NCBI GenBank assembly: GCA_029233925.1
Contig: JARGOX010000001.1
Coordinates: forward strand, 62,001-126,000
Direction of reading: 5' to 3'
Origin: Rhizobiaceae bacterium
Lineage (GTDB): Bacteria; Pseudomonadota; Alphaproteobacteria; Rhizobiales; Rhizobiaceae
Length of the DNA stretch: 64,000 nucleotides
Each line of letters starts with the position of its first letter. Position 1 is the first letter of the stretch. The notes beneath the pieces are model-generated. The model did not search any database. It had not been told where the DNA came from and worked only from the letters and a program-made list of their open reading frames with translations. Of the stretch, positions 53,972 to 63,019 are shown piece after piece. A program made the position numbers and the translations under genes.

Positions 53972-56143
53972 GTGCAAGACCCATTCAGCCAGGCCAACAA
54001 ACCCCGCAAGGGCAGGAAGCTTCTACTGCGTCTGGATTCCTGGATTGACTCTTCGATCTGGAATGCCGGTTCTGATCTGAGCGGAAAGTGGGAAGAGGCC
54101 AATATCTTTTTTCGCCGTTTTCGTGTTCGTGGCGGCAAGAAGGTCCTGTTCGAAATCATGGGCGAAGCCATGACGCTCGGTACCGCCGGTGCCATTGTCC
54201 TGTTGATGCTGGCCTTGCCGGCATTTGACGAGACCTATGGCAACTGGAAAGAGCAGAACGATTTTGCTGTTACCTTTCTCGACCGCTACGGCAATGAAAT
54301 CGGACATCGCGGAATCATTCACGAGGATTCGGTCCCCATCGAAGACCTGCCCGATCATCTGGTGAAATCAGTCCTGGCCACCGAAGACCGGCGGTTTTTT
54401 GAGCATTTTGGCATTGATGTGCTGGGCCTGACCCGCGCCATGTCTGAAAATGTTCGCGCCAATTCGGTTGTTCAGGGCGGTTCGACGATCACCCAGCAGC
54501 TTGCCAAAAACCTGTTTTTAACCAATGAACGGACGATCGAGCGTAAAATCAAGGAGGCGTTTCTGGCACTTTGGCTGGAAGCCAATCTGTCGAAAAAGGA
54601 GATACTGCGTCTCTATCTCGATCGGGCCTATATGGGAGGCGGAACATTTGGAATTGCGGCGGCGTCGCAATTCTACTTCGGCAAGGATGTCACCAATGTG
54701 ACGCTTGCGGAATCGGCCATGCTTGCAGGGCTGTTCAAGGCACCGGCACGCTATGCCCCGCATATCAATCTGCCTGCTGCGCGCGCCCGCGCCAATGAAG
54801 TGCTGACCAATCTCGTCCAGGGGCAATTGATGACCGAGGGACAGGTGATCGGTGCACGGCGCAATCCGGCCGATGTGGTTGACCGGGGTGGCAATGAAAG
54901 CCCGGACTTTTTTCTCGACTGGACATTTGAGGAAGTCAAACGTCTGGCAGGCAAATATCCGCAACATTCGTTGATTGTTCGCACGACCATCGACCCCAAT
55001 TTGCAGGCCGCCGCCGAGGAGGCTGTTGAATCGAGCCTGAGACAATACAGCAAGCGCTACCGCGTGAAGCAGGGTGCCGTCGTGATGATTGAAAACGGTG
55101 GTGCTGTCAGGGCCATGGTGGGCGGGCGTGACTATGGTGAAAGCCAGTTCAACCGTGCGACCAAGGCGTTGCGCCAACCGGGTTCATCCTTCAAGGTTTA
55201 CGTCTACACAACAGCAATGGAAAATGGCTTTACGCCGGAAACCTCTGTCCGGGACGGGCCAATCACCTGGAATGGCTGGTCCCCGAGGAATTACGGACGC
55301 GGCTATTCGGGACGCATGGATCTGACGCGCGCATTGGTCAAATCCGTCAATACGATACCGGTGCGGCTGGCACGCGATCACCTGGGCACAGAGGCGATTG
55401 CCGAAACGGCACGAAAAATGGGTGTGGAAACACCAATTCGAACCGACAAGACCATGGCATTGGGCACTTCCGAGGTCACCGTCATGGATATGGCGACAGC
55501 CTATGCGGTCTTTCCGGCCGGAGGATTTTCTTCCAATCGCCACGGCATCACGCAAATCATGAATTATTCCGGCGACGTGCTTTATGATCATGGCCGTGAT
55601 GAACCAAAACCCGAACGCATCATTTCAGAACAGGCCGTTCGGTCAATGAACACGATCCTGACGCAAATCCCCGAATGGGGAACCGGACGCAGGGCAAAAC
55701 TCGATGGCATCAAAACCGGTGGCAAAACCGGAACGACACAGGCCTATCGGGATGGCTGGTTTGTCGGTTTTACGGGCAATTATACGACCGCCGTATGGTT
55801 CGGCAATGACGATTATACATCGTCGGCGCGGATGACAGGCGGGTCCCTCCCCGCCATGACCTTCAAGCAATTGATGACCTATGCGCATCATGGAGTGGAA
55901 CTGCGGTCGATTCCGGGACTGGATCTGCCAGACGACGGGCAGAATGCACAAGATGCAAATGTCGCTTCGTCCGGGCTGGTTGATGATGGTGGTGCACCCT
56001 TTGTGCGGCCGCGGATTTTGACGCGGGAGGTCACCGGTCTACTGCGCGACCTGGCCCGCAGTTTTGCAGAAGCGCCAAGGATTGGCTCCGAGCAAAGCAA
56101 ATCCGCGCAATTGGCGCCACACCCGAGCATCGCGAAACCCTGA
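53972..56143 (+). CDS. Penicillin-binding protein 1A (transglycosylase/transpeptidase)
   Basis: A bifunctional class A PBP that polymerises and cross-links peptidoglycan. The 723-residue protein has a membrane anchor near residues 65-85 and the GT51 domain with catalytic Glu138 in SVLATEDRRFFEHFG, plus GGSTITQQLAKNLFLTNER. The transpeptidase domain has SSFK (Ser near residue 404), SVNT near 458 and KTGTT near 585. The chosen GTG at 53972 gives MQDPFSQANKPRKG, with GGAAAG just upstream; no ATG start of family length is available. This single-gene unit has no obvious terminator after it. Confidence 0.92.
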   Translation: MQDPFSQANKPRKGRKLLLRLDSWIDSSIWNAGSDLSGKWEEANIFFRRFRVRGGKKVLFEIMGEAMTLGTAGAIVLLMLALPAFDETYGNWKEQNDFAVTFLDRYGNEIGHRGIIHEDSVPIEDLPDHLVKSVLATEDRRFFEHFGIDVLGLTRAMSENVRANSVVQGGSTITQQLAKNLFLTNERTIERKIKEAFLALWLEANLSKKEILRLYLDRAYMGGGTFGIAAASQFYFGKDVTNVTLAESAMLAGLFKAPARYAPHINLPAARARANEVLTNLVQGQLMTEGQVIGARRNPADVVDRGGNESPDFFLDWTFEEVKRLAGKYPQHSLIVRTTIDPNLQAAAEEAVESSLRQYSKRYRVKQGAVVMIENGGAVRAMVGGRDYGESQFNRATKALRQPGSSFKVYVYTTAMENGFTPETSVRDGPITWNGWSPRNYGRGYSGRMDLTRALVKSVNTIPVRLARDHLGTEAIAETARKMGVETPIRTDKTMALGTSEVTVMDMATAYAVFPAGGFSSNRHGITQIMNYSGDVLYDHGRDEPKPERIISEQAVRSMNTILTQIPEWGTGRRAKLDGIKTGGKTGTTQAYRDGWFVGFTGNYTTAVWFGNDDYTSSARMTGGSLPAMTFKQLMTYAHHGVELRSIPGLDLPDDGQNAQDANVASSGLVDDGGAPFVRPRILTREVTGLLRDLARSFAEAPRIGSEQSKSAQLAPHPSIAKP

Positions 56144-56378
56144 AGTCTGTCATCTTCACAGGGCGCTTTGCCGGTGACGAACCTTTCGTGTGCCTGGTAT
56201 GCGGGTCCATCGGGAGCCTTGCGCCGCTTGTTCAATTCACCACATCGCGCTGCGCGATGTACCCAGTCAAATGAACAAGGCCGAATGAACTGCCTTTCCG
56301 ACATCAAACGGTTTCATTTGATCGTGAAGCGCTCTATGTCTTGAAGTTCCTGTCGGTTGCTCTTGAGGTTTCTTTCCC

Positions 56379-56969
56379 TTGTTTCGCGTCCCCCTGACCA
56401 TCGCGTTCATATTCCTCATCGCCTTTGGCGGTGCAACCGCCAGTGCCATTCTGGCATTGAGGGCGACAGTCGGGTTCGGTGCCATAGAAATCGGCCCCTG
56501 GACCGCCTGGCCAGAGGCACAAACGGAAGCCGCCGACCCCTATGCCAAAGCCCATCGCGCAAGAACCGGCGCATTGCTGCTGGGCGGCGCAGAAGGATTG
56601 CGCTTCATGGCAGGTTCGGATGATGAGGGCCATGCATTGGAGGCACGTTGCGATTATACGCTGAGCGGTGTGACACCGCCGGCCCGCTTCTGGACATTGC
56701 ACGCCATTGACGAGACGGGGGCACTGCTGTTGGCCGGTGACGGATTGCCCTCAACCTACCACTCGCAAAATATCCTGAAGAACGAGGATGGTACATTCGT
56801 CATCACGGCAAGCGAGAAACCCAAGACGGGCAATTGGCTGGCAACCGGAAACAAGGCCGTTCCCTATCAATTGGTCCTGACTCTTTTTGATACCCCCACG
56901 GCCGGGAGTTCAAGGCTGGTTGATCTGCAGATGCCCCAAATCAAGCGCGGGACGTGTCACGATGGGTAG
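56379..56969 (+). CDS. DUF1214 domain protein
   Basis: A 196-residue membrane-anchored protein. The N-terminal hydrophobic segment (PLTIAFIFLIAFGGATASAI) is followed by a mature domain with ALEARCDYTLSGVTPPARFW, HSQNILKNEDGTFVITAS and NWLATGNKAVPYQLVLTLFD, the DUF1214 pattern. The family has no established reaction. It begins with TTG at 56379, since no ATG gives the hydrophobic segment. The stop overlaps the next gene by 8 bp, and the DUF1214/DUF1254 pairing is typical, so the two probably work together. Confidence 0.8.
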   Translation: MFRVPLTIAFIFLIAFGGATASAILALRATVGFGAIEIGPWTAWPEAQTEAADPYAKAHRARTGALLLGGAEGLRFMAGSDDEGHALEARCDYTLSGVTPPARFWTLHAIDETGALLLAGDGLPSTYHSQNILKNEDGTFVITASEKPKTGNWLATGNKAVPYQLVLTLFDTPTAGSSRLVDLQMPQIKRGTCHDG

Positions 56970-57504
56970 AGTTCTTTTCATCGCCCTCACCGGCATCTTC
57001 GGCGCTGCCTTGCTGCATATTGTCATTGTGCTGGCAATCCCCGCCTATGCCGACAGGGATGTCTGGACCAAAATTCAAGCACTTGGACCGACAGAATTTT
57101 TCCACAGACTTCCCACCGGCCGGCCCGGTGGTCTGACGTCGGCGAACCCATTTGTACGCTCTGCCGTTTGTCGTTTTGACATTGGCGAGGCGCCGGTAAG
57201 GATTACCGCTTCCGGCCTGACACACTACTGGTCGCTGGCGATTTTCGATCGCTATGCAAATGAAAAGTACAGCATGAACGACCGGACAGCGACGGACAGG
57301 AAGCTGGACATGGCTATCGTCACAACGCTGCAAATGATCAGCTATCGCAAGAATCTACCGGAGTTTCTGGAGGATGCGGTGCTGGTGGAATTTCCCGTGA
57401 CGACCGGCTATCTGGTACTGAGTACCGTGGCGCCTGACGCAAGCTGGGATGGCATCGCCGGAGATTTTCTGAAAAGCGCCCAGTGCCAGTCGGTGGATTC
57501 ATAG
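56962..57504 (+). CDS. DUF1254 domain protein
   Basis: A 180-residue membrane-anchored protein with an N-terminal helix (VLFIALTGIFGAALLHIVIV) and a domain with ALGPTEFFHRLPTGRPG, RFDIGEAPVRITASGL and HYWSLAIFDRYANEKYSMND. I recognise this as DUF1254. I chose ATG 56962, which overlaps the DUF1214 stop by 8 bp; a frame starting at 56887 would add a shadow of the previous gene. The function is unknown. With its partner it may form a small envelope complex. Confidence 0.78.
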   Translation: MGRVLFIALTGIFGAALLHIVIVLAIPAYADRDVWTKIQALGPTEFFHRLPTGRPGGLTSANPFVRSAVCRFDIGEAPVRITASGLTHYWSLAIFDRYANEKYSMNDRTATDRKLDMAIVTTLQMISYRKNLPEFLEDAVLVEFPVTTGYLVLSTVAPDASWDGIAGDFLKSAQCQSVDS

Positions 57505-57581
57505 GGGCATTTTTCAGTGGACATGCCTGGTGCACTGAACTTTGACGGTTTCAAATCTGAGAACGCTCCAGCATTTTTACA

Positions 57582-57806
57582 CTATTGGAGCTGTGGAATA
57601 CCGAACACACATTTACCGGCCTGCAGCCTTACCGATTGACCTTTTGAGATTTTTTTCGCGCATGGGGCCAATTCTTCACGAGAAAGATATTCATATCGCA
57701 CACCGGTGAAAAACAGAATACTTGCAGATCGGCATTGCGCTGCCACGCCGTCACCCGGCGGGCGTCGCTCAAACTGCCTGTCATTGAGTTGAATGATGTT
57801 GCCCAT
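57582..57806 (-). CDS. Small conserved rhizobial protein with FTGVRYE motif
   Basis: A 74-residue protein starting MGNIIQLNDRQFERRPPGDG. It holds the stretch ASILFFTGVRYEYLSREE, close to an ILFFTGVRYER-like word that I recall from short hypothetical proteins of Hyphomicrobiales. Two Cys lie in its C-terminal half (APCAKK and GKCVFG). No function is known to me. The frame extends to 57851, but the ATG at 57806 fits the remembered start pattern. It is convergent with the DUF1254 gene and divergent from the DUF2336 gene. Confidence 0.55.
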   Translation of the reverse strand: MGNIIQLNDRQFERRPPGDGVAAQCRSASILFFTGVRYEYLSREELAPCAKKISKGQSVRLQAGKCVFGIPQLQ

Positions 57807-57866
57807 GGAATATGCCGCCTCCCGGTGTGCACAAATACGTTCAAACGCCATACAAGCACCGGATAG

Positions 57867-57881
57867 TTAACAGTTTGCTAA
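57867..57881. promoter_or_regulatory. Near-consensus CtrA-like box before DUF2336 gene
   Basis: TTAACAGTTTGCTAA differs from TTAA-N7-TTAA by one base. It lies in the divergent promoter region 57 bp before the DUF2336 start. A weak call that needs genome-wide scoring. Confidence 0.3.
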
Positions 57882-57937
57882 ATGTTTCATTCTAGTTTGA
57901 CGCAACACTGTGTTTTGCGTTGATTGGGTGGTGCATC

Positions 57938-58999
57938 TTGGATCGTTTCCGCGACCTCGAAAGAGCCGGAGAAACTGGGCGGAAAGACGCCGCCCTGCTG
58001 GCAACCATTGCCGGTTTCGAAAGCTTGAAACGTCCGACAGCCTACGAGCTGCGACAGTTTTCGACATTGTTCATCGCATTGTTCGATCTGGCGCATGTTG
58101 ACACCAAACGAACCGCGGCGGCAGCGCTGTCCCGGTTCAACAATCTTCCTGAAAATGTTGCCACCATTGTTGCAGACCAGCCGATTGCCGTGGCCGCCCC
58201 GTTTCTGGCCTTTTGCCCCAGTCTTTGCGATCACACCCTGCTGCAGATCATTTCCTCACGCGGCATTTCTCATGCCCGGGCCATTGCGCGCCGCACCTGC
58301 CTTTCGCCTGTCGTGCTCAAAGTGCTGACAGACATGAATGATTCGATTGTTACGCGGTCATTGCGTGTTCGATATCATCTGCCTGACCTCGCGTATCAGG
58401 ATGGCTCAGACGCCGGCGAGCAGTTGCACAGACGCAATGAAGACGCCCTGCGTGAGCAACTCAGAAAGATGGCGTTGGGTGTCGGCCGATTGCAACCTTC
58501 CCCACCGATTCAAAACGATAATATTGCCAGCCCGATAGGCGCTGCCCTGGTCGAAAGTGCCGAAGCATCACAACCGCAGCGCTTCGCGCAATTGCTGGCC
58601 GAGGCGCTGTCGGCAACGGTCAAACTGGCTGAGCGCATCATGCTCGATATTTCCGGCCGTCAGTTGGTCATGGCCCTTCACTACCTTGAAGTGATGGAAG
58701 ATGAAGCCCTGCGTATTTTGATGGCAGTGTTTCCGCAGCTTGGCGCGACCCCGCAACACCGGCAGCAGGCGATGCAATTGCTGACGACCTGTGATCGCGG
58801 CGACAGCAAATGGCGGGTCGAGGCGTGGATCAGGGCCAACGCGATTTTTGCAGCAAAGACCAGAACAGCCCATCAGCCCTATTCCGTTGAGACGCCCGGA
58901 CGCATTGATCGTTCTAGGCCTGATCAGCAGGACGGGACAGCGGCGCGTTCAACGGCACGGTCAGGCCAGCTTTCGAACCACACGATCAGGAAAGCATGA
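57938..58999 (+). CDS. DUF2336 domain protein
   Basis: A 353-residue alpha-helical, HEAT-repeat-like cytoplasmic protein with the DUF2336 segments LRQFSTLFIALFDLAHVDTK, RAAAALSRFNNLPENVATIV-like words, and SRGISHARAIARRTCLSPVV. I recall the family as common in alphaproteobacteria and possibly linked to cell-cycle or stress control. I chose TTG 57938, which follows GGTGG, over TTG 57920; there is no ATG of suitable length. The 3' end overlaps the convergent DUF1491 gene by 14 bp. Confidence 0.75.
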   Translation: MDRFRDLERAGETGRKDAALLATIAGFESLKRPTAYELRQFSTLFIALFDLAHVDTKRTAAAALSRFNNLPENVATIVADQPIAVAAPFLAFCPSLCDHTLLQIISSRGISHARAIARRTCLSPVVLKVLTDMNDSIVTRSLRVRYHLPDLAYQDGSDAGEQLHRRNEDALREQLRKMALGVGRLQPSPPIQNDNIASPIGAALVESAEASQPQRFAQLLAEALSATVKLAERIMLDISGRQLVMALHYLEVMEDEALRILMAVFPQLGATPQHRQQAMQLLTTCDRGDSKWRVEAWIRANAIFAAKTRTAHQPYSVETPGRIDRSRPDQQDGTAARSTARSGQLSNHTIRKA

Positions 59000-59327
59000 T
59001 CGATATATAAATTTCCGGTCGGTCGGTTTCGATTTCCACCACCCAGAAATCCGGATCGAAATTCTTTTCCTTGAGCAACAAAGCATCGATGTCCTGGGCC
59101 TGGCATTTGTCAAGCCGTCGCTCGAACGTCCGATCCTGCGGTTTTGCCGCATCAAAAAAGCTTTGGGGAGCGGGTGCGAACAGGGTTTCCAGACCGGATC
59201 TGTCGCGGGCGCGAATGAATATGGAGCCCGCTTCGGCAGAGCCATGTTTTTCCACAACAGCAAATTCTCCGCAGCCAAAAATCCTGCGAATCAGTGCCTT
59301 CACCCAGAAATCGGAGGTTAACCGCAT
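58986..59327 (-). CDS. DUF1491 family protein
   Basis: A 113-residue protein beginning MRLTSDFWVKALIRRIFGCG. It contains the DUF1491 words FAVVEKHGSAEAGSIFIRAR and DFWVVEIETDRPEIYI near the end. Family members have no known reaction but are widely conserved in Hyphomicrobiales. I recall them next to peptidoglycan-binding and DivJ-like genes, as here. It is convergent with DUF2336 and shares its strand with the downstream-labelled peptidoglycan-binding gene, 60 bp away. Confidence 0.85.
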   Translation of the reverse strand: MRLTSDFWVKALIRRIFGCGEFAVVEKHGSAEAGSIFIRARDRSGLETLFAPAPQSFFDAAKPQDRTFERRLDKCQAQDIDALLLKEKNFDPDFWVVEIETDRPEIYISIMLS

Positions 59328-59386
59328 CGAACGCCGATCATATATAAAATCCGATTGGTGCGTGGCGCGATGACATCAATGATGCA

Positions 59387-60226
59387 TCACAATGCGCCGA
59401 TTTCCCGCAACTTTTCCAGCACTTCTGCATCGGGCCTGCCAGTCACCGGCAAACGATAGTGTTTCTGGAAATCGGCAATAGCAGTGCGTGTCTGCTGACC
59501 AATGACGCCGTCCACCTTCACGTCGGTATAGGCGATATTGCTCAGGCCCTTCTGGATCTTGATGATCAGGCCAGCCACCGGATCCGGTTCCTCATCCTGT
59601 ACCACCATCGCAGGGGTCACCTGGACCGGATTCTGCGGGCTGGCCGACCGGCTATCGACAAGCTGAACGTCGGGTCTGGGATCGGGCACGGCAATCGTCT
59701 GCTGGTTGGAAATCAGCATATGCACAAGAAGATCGTCGGTCGGTTTGCCGGTAATTTCAAGTCCGCTGCTCTCCTGATAGGCACGCAGGGATTTCTCCGT
59801 CTGCGGACCCAGCACACCGTCCAGAGGTCCGGCGTAGAGATTACGTTCGTTCATTGCCTGTTGCAGATAATAGACCGTCTCGTCGCCTTCCGCCCGAGGC
59901 GTCCTGTCAGGAATGCTCGCTGTGCTCTGTGGATCGCTGCGCTCGATCTTGAAGGTCGTAACCCTGCTGGCAGGAATCGGAAGCGTACGCGACACGATGG
60001 CATTTTGCTGAACCGGCGCTGCGCGCGTATTGTATAGAGGTGCGGGATGCTTGCCTGGCTGGTACATCAATGCATTGATTGAAACAAAACCGAAGGCCAC
60101 GGCAAATGCAGCCGTGCCACCCGCGATGGACGGGTGCCGTGATATGGTTTGGCCAACACCAGACAACATTGCGGAAAGGACCGGAATGCGGCGTTTTGTC
60201 GTCTCAGGCTGTTTTCGCCTGGCCAT
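59387..60226 (-). CDS. Peptidoglycan-binding domain protein
   Basis: A 279-residue protein with an N-terminal membrane helix (residues about 30-55, GGTAAFAVAFGFVSINALMY) and two peptidoglycan-binding type 1 domains. The first is around YAGPLDGVLGPQTEKSLRAY; the second, at the C-terminus, is around DVKVDGVIGQQTRTAIADFQ. The domains probably attach it to the cell wall in the periplasm. I chose ATG 60226 because GGAGG lies 6 bases upstream, which beats the ATG at 60250. The start overlaps the DivJ-like kinase end by 23 bp, so the two are coupled. Confidence 0.85.
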   Translation of the reverse strand: MARRKQPETTKRRIPVLSAMLSGVGQTISRHPSIAGGTAAFAVAFGFVSINALMYQPGKHPAPLYNTRAAPVQQNAIVSRTLPIPASRVTTFKIERSDPQSTASIPDRTPRAEGDETVYYLQQAMNERNLYAGPLDGVLGPQTEKSLRAYQESSGLEITGKPTDDLLVHMLISNQQTIAVPDPRPDVQLVDSRSASPQNPVQVTPAMVVQDEEPDPVAGLIIKIQKGLSNIAYTDVKVDGVIGQQTRTAIADFQKHYRLPVTGRPDAEVLEKLREIGAL

Positions 60227-62060
60227 GCGCGGCCTCCAATTCGGGTTCACTATCGGTTTTCAGACGGGGTGGGAAGATAATGGTCTCGGGTACCTTCGCA
60301 TCCAGTTCAACAACTGGCTGATCGGGACCATCGACTGGAAGCTCGACCGTCACGGTTGTACCAATTCCTGGTTTGCTTTCAATTTCAAAATGACCGCCAT
60401 GCAATGCTACGAGACCCTTTACCAAGCTAAGACCAAGTCCGGTTCCTTCATACTGACGTGCATACTCGCTTTCAACCTGAACGAAGGGCGAGCCTATTTT
60501 TTCCAGGTCCGCCTCACTGATTCCAATTCCGGTATCGGAAACTGAAATGCGCATCACGTCGCCCTGTTTTGCAGCGTCAATCGTTACAATTCCACCCTCC
60601 TCAGTGAATTTTATCGCATTTGCAATCAAATTTATCAAAACCTGATTCACGGATCTATGGCAGGCCGTCAATTGCACAGGACCTCTGGCGACACGCGCAT
60701 TGAGGACAATCTGCTTTTGCAAAGCCTGCTGGGCCAGCATGGCCTCGCAGTTTCCAATGGCTTCCCGGATATCAAAGGTCTCAAGATTCAAATCATATCT
60801 GCCAACTTCAATCCTGCTCAGATCCAGCATGGAATTGATGACCGAAAGCAGATGCTGCCCCGATTGATGGATAAGGCCAACATATTCGCGCTGCCCCGGC
60901 GCCAGTGGATTGCCCAGATATTCCCCATGCAGCAGGTCGGAAAATCCAATGATGGCGTTGAGAGGCGTTCTCAACTCATGGCTGACAGCGGCCAGAAACC
61001 GTGATTTGGCTTCATTTGCAGCTTCGGCCTCATCAACCTTGCGGGCATAGGCATCCTGCAATTCGACCTGCAGGGCAATATCTCGTGAATGGCTGACAAA
61101 ACCGGTAAAGACACCCCGATCATCACGCAGTGCCGCCAATTGCATGGACAGATGTACAAATTGCTTGTCTGCAAGCTCCTGGTTTGTCTTGCGCATGCGC
61201 ACCTGCAATGTCTGCGTATCGGCACCGGTTCGCATGCGGTCAATTGCCTGCAGGAACTCAACCCGATCGGAAACATGCATATGGTCAACAAATCCGTTCC
61301 CGGACAATTCACCGATGCCGGCCATCAAATCATGGGCCCCGACGCCATGAAACGCCTCGGTTGAGCCTCTCTGATTATGAAACGAGATCATGCCAGGCAA
61401 CCGGTCAAGAACCGTTTCCCGAACGCCCTCGCCCGGCGCCTCAACGACCTTGGGCGCCATGACTGACAGAGTGACCATCAGACCATAGGCGCAAAGCCCG
61501 GCCAACAGGACAGCCGAGACAAGTCCAGTGTCCTGTGCTGTACCCAGTTCTGCGCCCAGTTCTGGCATATTCAGAAACGCCGGTCCCCACAGTTCAATCA
61601 GCGCAACTGCGGCCATAGCGGCCATAAAGCCGCTGAATCCAACGGCCAATCCGGATGGATCGCGTCTTATCCTGAACGCTTCTGCCGGCAACAGCAGTCC
61701 CAGCATCAAAAAGGGAGACGCCAACAAACCAGTGCCCGCGCTGACGGCAACAATGGCCAATGCGGCCAAGGCCAGTGAGAGGCCTTCAACCAGCGGCCGA
61801 CGGGCCGTCTGTATCAAAATACCCGCAAGCACCAATGCGCCGCCTGAAAAGGCAAGAAGAAAGGCAGTCGCGTAAACATTGGTTGGGTAAAACGCCAACA
61901 CAAATGGGAAAATCGATACCAGGATAAAAACACTCGCCAAAAGCAAGCCAAGGAGCCTGGCTTGCTGGTTGCGCTCCTGCTCGTCACAAACATCGCGATG
62001 AATCCAGCTGGCCATCACCCGGTTGAACCCCGGGATCCTGGCTACTGTCAGATTTCGCAT
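60204..62060 (-). CDS. divJ: Sensor histidine kinase, DivJ-like
   Basis: A kinase of about 620-634 residues. Six to seven N-terminal membrane segments (ARLLGLLLASVFILVSIFPF onward) are followed by a PAS domain (PGMISFHNQRGSTEAF). HisKA then has VSHELRTPLNAIIGFSDLLH with the phospho-His, and LIANAIKFTEEGG, SDTGIGISEADLEKIG and YEGTGLGLSLVKG follow. The H-box context and the multi-helix sensor match DivJ-like kinases that act on DivK in rhizobia. The start is uncertain; 62108 (GTG), 62087 and 62060 are candidates. It is followed by a peptidoglycan-binding gene. Confidence 0.72.
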   Translation of the reverse strand: MRNLTVARIPGFNRVMASWIHRDVCDEQERNQQARLLGLLLASVFILVSIFPFVLAFYPTNVYATAFLLAFSGGALVLAGILIQTARRPLVEGLSLALAALAIVAVSAGTGLLASPFLMLGLLLPAEAFRIRRDPSGLAVGFSGFMAAMAAVALIELWGPAFLNMPELGAELGTAQDTGLVSAVLLAGLCAYGLMVTLSVMAPKVVEAPGEGVRETVLDRLPGMISFHNQRGSTEAFHGVGAHDLMAGIGELSGNGFVDHMHVSDRVEFLQAIDRMRTGADTQTLQVRMRKTNQELADKQFVHLSMQLAALRDDRGVFTGFVSHSRDIALQVELQDAYARKVDEAEAANEAKSRFLAAVSHELRTPLNAIIGFSDLLHGEYLGNPLAPGQREYVGLIHQSGQHLLSVINSMLDLSRIEVGRYDLNLETFDIREAIGNCEAMLAQQALQKQIVLNARVARGPVQLTACHRSVNQVLINLIANAIKFTEEGGIVTIDAAKQGDVMRISVSDTGIGISEADLEKIGSPFVQVESEYARQYEGTGLGLSLVKGLVALHGGHFEIESKPGIGTTVTVELPVDGPDQPVVELDAKVPETIIFPPRLKTDSEPELEAAHGQAKTA

Positions 62061-62370
62061 CACTTCTAAAGCCACATTTATACTCATTACGCTTGTGTTC
62101 TGGCCCACACATCATTTCAGAGCCAACTTAAGGAATGAATAAACGGAAAGGCCGATTGATCGCATTTGAGTGAAATTTCGGGATCGTCAGGCCAATCATG
62201 CAGCCTGTCGATGAACATGGTTAATGCGAAGCAAACGCGCGCTGCAACACTATCTTCACGTATTTTGTTTCAAATAGGAATGAAAATGGAAAGCGGCCAG
62301 CCTGACACCCAGACCGGTTAAATCGGCAACCGCAAATCTCTACCGCCATCAGCCCTGTTTGGAGTATTTG

Positions 62371-62676
62371 ATGCGATTTCTGCTCAAGGCCGCGTTCTGG
62401 TTTACAGTCGTCGTCCTGTTTCTTCCAAAGGATCCGGCCGATCTGACCGGCAGCCACAGAACGCCCCCGGCAGATGTTGACGTCAGCGAGGCCTACAATC
62501 TGCTGCTCAACATCCAGAATATGTGTGCCGAACAGCCGGAAATCTGCCAGGCAGGCGCAGACGGTCTTGCAGCATTGAAGAACGGCACACAGGGAAGTGC
62601 TGATGTCATTGCCAAAATTCTTGCGTTTCAATCCGGTTCGAACGGATCCGCGGATCGTGATCGCGACAGCAAATAG
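62371..62676 (+). CDS. DUF5330 domain protein
   Basis: A 101-residue protein with a hydrophobic N-terminal segment (FLLKAAFWFTVVVLFLPKDP). The conserved core DVDVSEAYNLLLNIQNMCAE and ICQAGADGLAALKNGTQGSA has two cysteines. I recognise this as the DUF5330 pattern of Hyphomicrobiales. The function is unknown; it is probably anchored in the inner membrane with the core outside the cytoplasm. I chose ATG 62371, with GGAG 6 bases upstream. The next feature is the hairpin array, then sufE on the same strand. Confidence 0.8.
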   Translation: MRFLLKAAFWFTVVVLFLPKDPADLTGSHRTPPADVDVSEAYNLLLNIQNMCAEQPEICQAGADGLAALKNGTQGSADVIAKILAFQSGSNGSADRDRDSK

Positions 62677-62691
62677 TTCTGTTTTTTGGCC

Positions 62692-62903
62692 GTGCTGTCT
62701 TGTAGGAAAACCGCCAGGCACTTTTCCGGAAGCACATTTTTCTGGTTGTGCTGTCTTATCGGAAAACCGCTAGGCACTTTTCCGGAAGCACATTTTGCAG
62801 GTCGTGCTGTCTTATCGGAAAACCGCTAGGCACTTTTCCGGAAGCACATTTGGCTGGTCGTGCTGTCTTGTCGGAAAACCGCTAGGCACTTTTCCGGAAG
62901 CAC
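62692..62903. repeat. Array of four 56-bp hairpin repeats
   Basis: Units begin at 62692, 62748, 62804 and 62860. Each has a 44-bp conserved core GTGCTGTCTT...GGAAAACCGC...CACTTTTCCGGAAGCAC and a variable 12-bp joint. The core ends GTGCT and AGCAC are complementary, and GGAAAA pairs with TTTTCC inside, so each unit folds into a hairpin. Similar palindromic elements with AAAACCG...CACTTTT occur across rhizobial genomes as I recall. The array fills most of the DUF5330-sufE gap. Confidence 0.85.
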
Positions 62904-63019
62904 TCTATATCAAGGACAGATGGGCAGCACTTGTTTGATTGCGGCTGCAGACAAATATAGTCTGGTAGTCAGACTGAGCATGACCGGGTTGAAATCAAAA
63001 AAGCGGGCGACAGGATAGA

